A DNA stretch of 64,000 nt, from contig QJPP01002912.1 of the NCBI GenBank assembly GCA_003996215.1, positions 928,968 through 992,967 of the forward strand, written 5' to 3'. This document shows positions 56,742 to 64,000 of this stretch, in pieces. The position numbers were made by a program, and so were the translations under genes. Under the pieces are notes generated by a model. It saw only the letters and a program-made list of their open reading frames with translations. It searched no databases and was not told the origin of the DNA. This DNA is from Jaltomata sinuosa (lineage: Eukaryota > Streptophyta > Magnoliopsida > Solanales > Solanaceae). Position 1 is the stretch's first letter, and the number at the start of each line of letters is the position of its first letter.

Positions 56742-57959
56742 TTATTTGCAGATTCTCTTGCGGTGTTTTCGTTTCCTTGATTTATTTTCACCGCCTTCCT
56801 CTACATGTTTCCCTTCTCGCAGCATCCTTCTCACAACAGCTAGAGTCTCGACCAAACCCTTCTCCTCAAGATGCACATTCGCAGGAGCTTCCTCAATAAC
56901 ATTGACGACCGCAACCACCCTCATGTCACTTGGTTGCTTCATCAATTTGGACACATCGAACTTGACAACTTCATTGTTTAGTCTGAAGGTCAGTTCATTT
57001 CTTTCCATGTCAACCAATACTCTTGCCGTGGCTAGCAATGGTCGTCCCAAGATTATGGGAACTTTAAAATCCACTTCGCAATCCAAGATCACAAAGTCAG
57101 CGGGGAATATAAGCTTACCAACCTTGACTAGCACATCGGACAATATTCCCACCGGTCGCTTTACTGAACGGTGAGCCATCAACACTCTCATGGACGTTGG
57201 TTAAGGTGCTCCCAAGCCCAATTGCTTGTAGACTGCTAGCGGCATCTAGTTGATGCTAGCACCTAGATCACATAAGGCTTTCCCGAAGTTGAGCTTCCCA
57301 ATGGTGCAGGGAATAGTAAACGCGCCTGGGTCTTCCTTCTTTTCGACTAACGACCTTGAGGAAATAGCGCCGCAGTGGTGGAGGTTATCTTCTGGTTCGA
57401 AACTTACCGACCTCTTCTTTGTAATCAAGTCTTTCATGAACTTGGCATATCCGGGCATTTGTTCAAGCGCTTCCACCAATGGGATGTTTATTGATATCTG
57501 CTTGAGCCTGGTCAGGAAATTCAGGAACTTACCATCTTCCGCTTTCTTCTTCAGGCGTTGTGGGAAGGGAGGCGGTGGCCGAGGCATCATAGTTGGAGGC
57601 TTTTCAGCCTCCTTGCTTTTATCTGCGGGCTTTTCAGTAGTCTCCTTAACCTTCATGTCGTTGGCGCTATCACCCTCACCTTGAGTTTGAATTACTGGAT
57701 GTGATTCCGATAATATTTTTCCGCTTCTTGTGGTGATTGCCATACAACTCGCGTCATTCCTCGGATGAGTAGTGTCGCTCGGCAAGGTACCTGTCTTCCT
57801 TTGGTTCAAAGATGCCGAGATTTGCCCCACTTGCTGCTCTAATTGCTTAATCGAAGTGGAATGCGCCTCCACTATTTGACTCATGGCTGATAACTCAGTC
57901 CTTATCTCCTTCACCCCAGAGTCAGTCGATTCTACCTTCAGCAGCATCTTCGCCATCAT
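56742..57959 (-). pseudogene. Athila-like gag C-terminal part and aspartic protease, broken
   Basis: From 57959: a Gag tail with a coiled coil (MAKMLLKVESTDSGVKEI, SIKQLEQQVGQISASLNQ) and the Athila-type linker AITTRSGK, then GYAKFMKDLITKK. The protease begins FTIPCTIGKLNFGKALCDLGASIN. DLGAS in place of D-[ST]-G is usual in Athila-group proteins. A stop (Leu to TAG, near 57246) follows, then MPLAVYKQLGLGAP, a second stop, and 57191-56742 with VPIILGRPLLATARVLVD. After RKRKHRKRICK the frame ends and the polymerase that should follow is absent. The block is one frame except for the stops, so only point changes separate it from an open frame. Confidence 0.85.
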
Positions 57960-57964
57960 GTTCT

Positions 57965-59170
57965 CTAGTTTGAAGTCCCTGCCTCGTTGCTAGCTTTATC
58001 CCGATTACCAGGTGGTACATACAAGCCACCTCTATCGGTGTTAGTCCTCCAGTTTTCCTGCTCGCGATCTCTGTAGCCAGATTTTTCGTAATAGTTGTCT
58101 TTCTGATAGGTCTGACCTTGGTTTCCTTGGCCATTGGCCTGGAAACCCCCCAAGTAATTCGCCTCCTCATCAGTTTCCAACTCTGCTGCTCTACCTTGGG
58201 AACCCACAGCTTTTACCTTCTCGATGCCTCCTGAAAACAAGTGCTTTGTCAGTAGGTCCAACTGCGTTTTCAGATGCGCCATGTCTTGGTCGCGCTCCTC
58301 CTCTCTTCTGCGCTGCTCAGCTGACATACCAAATGCATAAGTGCTAGCTGCTACCTCTGTATCCCGTGTATCCCAGGCCCTGTTGGTTTTGGTGAGCCTG
58401 TCCAAAGTGGTTGTGGCCTCAACAAAAGTGAGACCCATGAATGCACCACCTACTGCGTTGTCCAACGTCGGCTTGGTAGCCGAATTCAGTGCCCTGTAGA
58501 ACGTCTGCATCAAGAAGTTGTTGGTCAACTGATGGTTCGGGCATTGTGTCAGCTTCTTCTTGAATCTCAACCAAGTCTCATATAGCGCTTCGTGATGTTG
58601 CTGTCTGAAATTACTAATTTCATCCCTCAACTGTATCATCCTAGAGGGAGGAAAGAACCTTTCTAGGAAAGCTCCTTTCAACTCTCCCCAAGTTGTGATA
58701 CAGTCGGAGGTCAGCTCTGTCAACCACAATGCTGCCTTATCAGACAGAGACAACGGAAACAACCTGAGCCTGATGGCTTTCTGACTCACTCCAGGCAACT
58801 TAAACGATTTGCAGATCCCGACGAAATTCATCAGGTGCTGGTTTGGATCATCACCAGCGGCACCATGGAATACTCCTCTCAAGTTCAACAGCTGGATCAT
58901 CGTGCTAGTGATGTTGAACTGGGCTCCGGGCGCTAGCGGTGGAAGAGCAATGGCGCCCGTAGCGCCAACTCCATCCAAGTCGATATCCTCATCATTCAGC
59001 ATAACATCGTCCTGCAGACCACCAGCATTCAGATTTTGTTGGGCCTGCAGTTCTGCAGCGAGCCTTGCTGCCTCTTGTTGTGCGGCCATATTCTGCCTTA
59101 ATGTTCTAGCAAGCTCGGGGTCGTAAGGTAATGTTGATTCACCCGAGCGCTGGGTACTTGGCATGCACAA
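57965..59170 (-). pseudogene. Athila-like gag, nearly intact (401 codons)
   Basis: The longest open frame in the window. It starts at an ATG (59170) about 100 bp after the primer site, with residues 1-20 MCMPSTQRSGESTLPYDPEL. Residues 25-60 are Ala/Gln-rich. Residues 95-285 form the retrotransposon Gag domain: LRGVFHGAAGDDPNQHLMNF, RLRLFPLSLSDKAALWLTEL, FFPPSRMIQLRDEISNFRQ, RFKKKLTQCPNHQLTNNFL. The C-terminal 90 residues are Gly/Asn/Gln-rich without a Cys-His zinc knuckle. It ends at 57965, where a 1-base frame change (a G run near 57990) separates it from the following frame RDFKLENMMAKMLL. Without that change it would read through into protease. Confidence 0.9.
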
Positions 59171-59270
59171 CTCTGTACCCTGTCAAAAACAAAAACAACA
59201 AATAAACGTAAAAGCAGGAAATATGACTAAGGGTCAAATAAACACACCGGACTTAACAAACAACCGTATT

Positions 59271-59287
59271 CCCCGGCAATGGCGCCA
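59271..59287 (-). other. Athila-like primer-binding site (tRNA-Asp)
   Basis: The minus strand reads TGGCGCCATTGCCGGGG, five bases after the 5' LTR end. It complements the 3' end of plant tRNA-Asp with one mismatch (CCGTTGCC in the perfect form), the primer typical of Athila. Confidence 0.88.
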
Positions 59288-60221
59288 AAATTTGATAACG
59301 CTCAAAGTACCACTCCAATTAAGAAGCGTAAGCGATCGTTGTCAAATATAGAACCCAACAAAGGTTGGGGTCGATCCCACAGAGAATATGGTGAAAGTTA
59401 AGTCGTTAGTGAATTAGTTGACTAATGGTCAATAGTTTCCGGTAAATAAAGGGGGGGGGGGTTTGAGTGAACAATGTGTAAGCAAAATGAACAATAATGT
59501 AGGAGTGATAATCAATATGAGAGCGAACTAGGGAAGTGTTCACCATGGCGATGGTAACAATGTCGATTCTAAGCTTAACCGGGTTCTTTCTATATGTGTG
59601 TCACGATGTGATTGAATTAATGGTATCATCTAAACGTTTCTCAACCAAATAGACGAATTTACTTTTCAATTCTCTCGAACTTGAAAAGGTGTGCTTTTAG
59701 ATTTCAATCCTAAACATCAAGTAGATTAATCTAGTTACAGCATTAATCATAAGACGAGAGTTAGTAGTCTCGAATCCTCGTCGTTAATCAAGTTTCTCGG
59801 TTTTAATCTCTTTACTCAAGCAAATTAAACCTAGGCATGTTCTAATGTTTGCAACCACTAGAAAACGTTAAGCATGAATGATTAACAACGTGACAATCAT
59901 ATATATTGAACCCGTCGCTACCCGGAATCTATATCGCTACTTTAGCCATGGCTCCCACAACCCTAGTTGTGGGAGTTTAGTTAATCATGCTAGAAGAAGA
60001 AGAGAAGAAAGTCATATTCATAATAAGGAGAAGAGATTCTTACAATATAATGAAAACAATCTTCAAATATCCAAGAACAAGAAAAACCAAGATCCCAAGA
60101 ACAAATCAAGAACACTAATTCAAGACAAGGAAAACGTGTTTCTTGCTCTCAAATTCTCTCCTAAAACTATTGGGAGAACTATATTAAAAAGCTTCACAAA
60201 TAAAATAAATCTAACATAGGG

Positions 60222-60229
60222 TATTTATA
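60222..60229 (-). promoter_or_regulatory. TATA box, Athila-like 5' LTR
   Basis: The minus strand reads CCTATAAATACCC, identical to that in the 3' LTR. It would drive the element transcript toward gag. Confidence 0.75.
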
Positions 60230-60264
60230 GGAGTCTAGGAAACAAATCCCAAAAACGCTAGGAT

Positions 60265-60495
60265 TCCGCGTCACCGACTGTCTCAACTTGACGGCCAGGC
60301 TGACGGACCGTCGCCTTGGCCGTCACCACTAGGCAGTGGTGCAGCTCAACTTGACGGTCACTGTGATGGACCGTCACCACCTTGACGGACCGTCACGGCG
60401 GCCGTCACCCCTAGGCAGTGGCCTGCCACTACTTGACGGTCTGTGACTGACCGTCACATGTGTGACGGACCGTCACTCAGGCCGTCACTCCTATC
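60265..60495. promoter_or_regulatory. Array of TGACGG/CCGTCA palindromes, Athila-like 5' LTR
   Basis: The same array as at 54640-54895 with one unit fewer. It includes TGACGGACCGTCA twice and lies 40-270 bp upstream of the TATA box in transcription direction. Confidence 0.7.
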
Positions 60496-60659
60496 CAGAA
60501 TGTCTTTTTGCTCGTATTTCCTTCCGTTTCCGTGTTTGTCTCCATTTCCTACAAATATAACATAAAACCATCAAAAACGACGATGGTTGCTTGAAAACGT
60601 ACGATTGTTCTTAGTTAAAAGGAGTCGAAAGTGCCGTAAAATGGCGGCACATCAGGGGG

Positions 60660-60697
60660 TTGGATGAGTGCCACTCACGGTGGTCTGGTTCATGACA
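60660..60697 (+). repeat. Chromovirus B 3' LTR, last 38 bp
   Basis: TTGGATGAGTGCCACTCACG ... CATGACA completes the 3' LTR after the Athila-like insertion and matches the 5' LTR end at 46379-46416. Confidence 0.92.
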
Positions 60698-61275
60698 AGT
60701 AGCATCCTTCAAACTAGAAAACTGATTTGCAAGAGAGATGGAGAGGATATCAATGCATGTTTGAATCTTTGCAGCCACTTTGATAGCCTCCTTAATCACT
60801 TGGCCAAGATTGAGATGAATGCGGGCAACATCTGTACCTGTTTCCTTTGTGACATCTCTTATCTTGTCGATATACAGATGAGCAGCAAGCAGGAGGTCTT
60901 TGAGATCATCAAGATTAGACTCCGTAGCAGCCAATTTAGCAAGAACATCATTGGAGTTTGAGAGACTAGGATCAAGAGGAGTGGAATCAACTGGATTAGA
61001 TAAAGTAGCGGCAACAGCATGACCATTATCAGACTTGAGAACCCATGAGTTATTAACACGAACATAACCCATGCCAACAAAGGCTCTAGAGTTGTAATAC
61101 TTCTTGACAGGAATAGGAGAGAAATTGTTCAAGCAGATGTTATTAGCTTAAAAAATTTGAGTAATCAACGGCCTATAGGGGAGGCTGGAAGGGTCCAAAG
61201 CAGAGTCAATCATGAAATTAAGTATGAATGAGGAAATCTTAACTTTTTGGCAGGTTAAGAGGCAGTAAGTTTCAA
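60698..61275 (-). pseudogene. Plant-transposon-protein-like ORF interrupted by chromovirus B
   Basis: On the minus strand the frame reads LLTCQKVKISSFILNFMID, a stop (AAA to TAA) and then NICLNNFSPIPVKKYYNSRA, AFVGMGYVRVNNSWVLKSD, and a helical C-terminal half (LAKLAATESNLDDLKDLL, RIHLNLGQVIKEAIKVA, ILSISLANQFSSLKDAT). Chromovirus B cuts it there; joined to 44169 it would end about 13 codons later. From memory it resembles the family listed as putative plant transposon protein (Transposase_32), found in Solanaceae and legumes; I am not certain. The N-terminal part is lost where an LTR begins at 61270. Nothing can be said about its biochemical activity. Confidence 0.6.
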
Positions 61276-61697
61276 GACCCAAAATTGGGCCGAGATGGCG
61301 CCTACATAACCCTCTGGTAGGCAAGCCAACCCAAGAACGTGGAAGTATAATAAAATAGTTTAAATAATGAAATATGGGAGGGAATCATAAAAGAAGGGGG
61401 ACAACAGTATATATACATACCAACAATAATAAATATACAAAAATGGCCCCAAAGTGACCGAGAAGATAAAATATCTGCCAGACTAACCCAGGACCTGATG
61501 TCACCGATACAAGAGCATCTAAAGTACAGAAAAGCTATACAACAAGTGTTGTCTATCCAAAAATACAAAAATATAGACAGGTATGTAGATTGTAAGTAGT
61601 AAAGGGGTCTCCAAAATGCCAGGATCTCACCGCGATCCAAATAGCAGCTAGCCATGAATGACTGAAGGGTCAACGAGGGTGGCTCGTACTAGGTGTT
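61270..61697 (-). mobile_element. Gypsy-type LTR fragment
   Basis: TTTCAAGACCCAAAATTGGG at 61270 is the reverse of an LTR 3' end of the ...TTGGGTCGTGACA class, followed by GGCGCCTACATAACC, a text often seen at the ends of gypsy LTRs. It continues for about 430 bp and is cut at 61697 by another LTR. No coding sequence. Confidence 0.55.
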
Positions 61698-64000
61698 TGT
61701 CACGACCCAATTTCTCGGTCATGATGGCACCTACAACCCCCGGTAGGTGAACCAATCCCCGTAGTCCAGAACAGTTAGTAATGGGCTACTATCTAGCAAA
61801 TAAGAGAACAAGACGAGGAGAACAGATAAAAGGACTATAAATATATACATATGCTGAAACTAAACCAAACCCCAAGACCTGGTATCATAGTATAAAGCCC
61901 AAACTACATACATGGAGTGCAAATAATCCAAAACAATATATACAGATGTCTCTGAATGGTAATAGAGTACATGAAGCAAAAGATAAACTAAAGCTAAGCT
62001 CCGATCGCCAAGAGCTCACCCTCAGTCTGAAGTAGTCCCCAATAGATCTCCAAGCACGAATCACAGCGACCTAACGGCGATGGCCCACGCTAGGATCTGC
62101 ACCCAAAGATGCAAGGGGTAGGGGTGAGCACCAAATGTGAAGCATAAGGTACCCAGTAAGTATCATAGGCCGACTGGGCACATATAAGATAAAAGCGTAG
62201 TAACAGACAGAATAGAAGAAAGCAGTCACAGAAATCAACGAAAGGTACACAAGGAACTAGCCCAGAGGGAAATCAACAGAACCACATGTGAGGCTAGTAA
62301 GCAGAATATACACACCATAGGCACTGGTGAAAGTAAGAAACAACGCACCTGGGGTCCTTGCAACAACAGTGTATACAAAACAAGTTTACGAAATGGACGG
62401 TATACCGGTAACCTCAAGTGTAAGAAGAAGAGAGAAAGAGTAATGATAGGCATGCTCAGAGACATGAATCAAACTCAACTAATCATATCAATCTCAAATC
62501 CAGAAACTAACAGTCTAGCAGTAACCAATCTCATACTTATCCATAATAGAGAAAAATTCTGTAAGTAAATAGCAAAAGTCTACCTACAGTCCCCCGGCCG
62601 CCCATACAACCGAGGAACACAAACAAGTGAAAACAAACCCTCCGGCATCCCATACTACCGGAGCGTACAATCAACAAAAAACAAACAAGGGTGGAGCCTC
62701 AAACAATGAATGATATGATGCATGAAGATCTCAAGTGAAATGGTATCTCTGCATGTACCTCCTCCGGTGCCGATCCGGCCCAGCAGGTAGGTTGCATGGA
62801 AGGACACTGCCCGTATACCTCTACTCCACCGTATACCCCTCCTCCGGCACACGCAGCCCGTAGCCCCTGGCCCGGATGGAAAGGTCCATGGAGGTCCCAG
62901 ACTCCATACTAAAACTCAGTATCAGAACATGTCATCCGGAAGTAAGTCCGGTATCAAGATAGAGACCCAGTCTCTAATATGCATGCCCAGACCCTGTCCA
63001 GGACTAAAATAGTAGGAAAATATCTCAAAAACCCCTCCAAGGGTGCCCGGGCATAACCGGGTCTAAACAGTAGAAAGTCATCTCAGGTGCTAGGTCCGAC
63101 CGAGGCTAAAAATCATCTCAAGTAACAAGAAAACTCAACTAGCACTCCAGCCCTGCCGAGTCTAGCGTTAATCGTAAAACTGATGATTTAAAATATAATT
63201 TACTTTCTTTTACCAAGAATACTCACAAGTCAAATCAAACCATTTCCAAATTATTTCCATTAAAAACGGGCCCCCGGGGCCATTCAAGGTTTAGAAAATA
63301 GTGCCAGTAGGCCCGAAGCCAAAACCATAGTAAAACATGGATAAAACCTCTTTATATGCATGGAAATGGTATGATCACACACAATAGCTGCCCAACAGCT
63401 CACAATCAACCTATCGACCCTGCACAGGCCCACATCTACTCAGCAAGCATAACCAGCCTAGAAGGATAATTCTATGCCCGGGACTCGCGGACATTCCCAA
63501 AATCCCACCTTCTATGTTCGAGAGTCAACAAGGCCTCACAGGACCACAAGGGTAAATAAAATATAACGGCAAATACTACAAACAACGGAAGAACAAAAGT
63601 AGGCGGATATGAATAAAGCGGTCAAGGTCTGTGGTACCAACCTAGTAAACCAACCCAAGGATGCCCATTAATACAATTTTATTTTATATATACGGAGTCT
63701 AGGGAAAATAAACCGTAACCTACCTGTCGTCCAACGACAAGCTGCTAGAACAACGATGTCCAAGCTCGAACCACTCCGAGAAAATCCAAAACTAAATCGG
63801 AATCGGATTTGGGCTTGAATAACTTGACGTAGATAATTGATTTTCTCTTTGGTGATCCAATAGTTTATCAAGATCTTGCTTATTGGAATCAACTTTTAAC
63901 GTGACAAATGAATGATATACTATGGCAATTTTTGCACCCAAAATAACGTGAGTTTAACAAATGGGTGGGTAAAATTTCCTTATGTGGAACATATGAAATA
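61698..64000 (-). mobile_element. Gypsy-type LTR, running off the right edge
   Basis: TGTCACGACCCAATTTCTCG at 61698 is the reverse of an LTR 3' end. The following 2.3 kb is non-coding and LTR-like, with GC-richer parts around 62590-62660 and 62750-62880 where CCGGC/CCTCCGGC words repeat. The start of the LTR and any internal region lie beyond 64000. The five bases before it (GTGTT, 61693-61697) are the candidate TSD. Confidence 0.55.

Larger units (their letters stand above)
53668..60654 (-). mobile_element. Athila-like non-autonomous element (gag and protease only)
   Basis: A 7-kb element with LTRs 53668-55050 (3') and 59293-60654 (5'), both TGAT...ATCA on the plus strand, and TSD GGGGG (53663-53667, 60655-60659). 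The primer site matches tRNA-Asp, as in Athila. The internal 4.2 kb encodes a Gag and an aspartic protease on the minus strand and then about 1.7 kb of non-coding DNA. There is no reverse transcriptase, RNase H or integrase, so mobility would need enzymes from a relative. LTRs differ at roughly two dozen sites by eye plus one 21-bp repeat unit, so it is the youngest insertion in the window for which both LTRs are present. Confidence 0.93.
59293..60654 (-). repeat. Athila-like 5' LTR (1362 bp)
   Basis: It starts TGATAACGCTC at 59293 and ends GGCACATCA at 60654. It is 21 bp shorter than the 3' LTR, explained by one missing ACCGTCACTGGCTTGACGG-type unit in the TGACG array. The G run is 11 long (59451-59461). 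Confidence 0.93.
44175..60697 (+). mobile_element. Chromovirus B: Ty3/gypsy retrotransposon (same family as A), split by an Athila-like element
   Basis: It starts TGTAATGACC at 44175 and ends CATGACA at 60697, flanked by AGTAG on both sides (44170-44174, 60698-60702), a perfect TSD. The order is LTR, primer site, gag, pol, LTR. The 3' LTR is interrupted at 53667 by the Athila-like element and resumes at 60660. It is homologous to chromovirus A throughout, but in the other orientation. The element landed in the last codons of an older transposon ORF. All its genes carry stops and small deletions. Confidence 0.92.

Noticed and set aside
62655..62852. 65-codon minus-strand frame in the last LTR
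   Set aside because: Lies in a GC-richer part of an LTR; no family resemblance and no support from context.

Overview
This is repeat-rich nuclear DNA of a flowering plant. The only coding-like material I can support belongs to transposable elements, and I see no host gene, tRNA, rRNA or CRISPR array. The element types (chromovirus with an initiator-Met primer site, Ogre/Tat element with a tRNA-Arg primer site, Athila-like element with a tRNA-Asp primer site, CACTA transposon) are all plant types. The style of the LTRs recalls Solanaceae genomes; that last point is an inference from memory, not a search.

The window is a set of nested insertions that can be unpacked by target-site duplications (TSDs). 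(1) Positions 255-5320 are the right-hand part of a CACTA transposon on the minus strand, with a broken TNP2-type transposase. It is cut at 254 by an LTR that runs off the left edge. (2) Positions 5324-6597 are old LTR-like DNA that continues at 42578. (3) Chromovirus A (minus strand, 6598-42572) is flanked by CATAC on both sides. Its 3' LTR was split by a 25.5-kb Ogre-like element (minus strand, 8762-34227, TSD CCCCC) and again, 56 bp away, by an Athila-type solo LTR (about 34284-35633). (4) Positions 42578-44174 and 60703-61275 are two halves of an unrelated, older LTR element with a short plant-transposon ORF. (5) Between them lies chromovirus B (plus strand, 44175-60697, TSD AGTAG). Its 3' LTR was split by a 7-kb Athila-like element that carries only gag and protease (minus strand, 53668-60654, TSD GGGGG). 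(6) Positions 61270-64000 hold two more gypsy-type LTR sequences, one apparently inside the other.

Every coding region is damaged by nonsense codons, frameshifts or deletions, so nothing here is likely to move on its own at present. The order of insertion (CACTA and old LTR DNA, then the chromoviruses, then the Ogre-like, Athila-like and solo LTR insertions) agrees with LTR similarity judged by eye: the Athila-like LTR pair is the most alike and the chromovirus A pair the least.

The points most worth a second look are: an extra Ogre reading frame with two zinc knuckles of exactly the spacing seen in that element's Gag; a palindromic TGACG array just upstream of the TATA box in the Athila-like LTR; an almost perfect 805-bp duplication confined to one Ogre LTR; a hairpin-forming 39-bp minisatellite in the chromovirus LTRs; a probable intron and several satellite-like arrays in the Ogre-like element; and two unrelated elements that both inserted into G5/C5 tracts of chromovirus LTRs.
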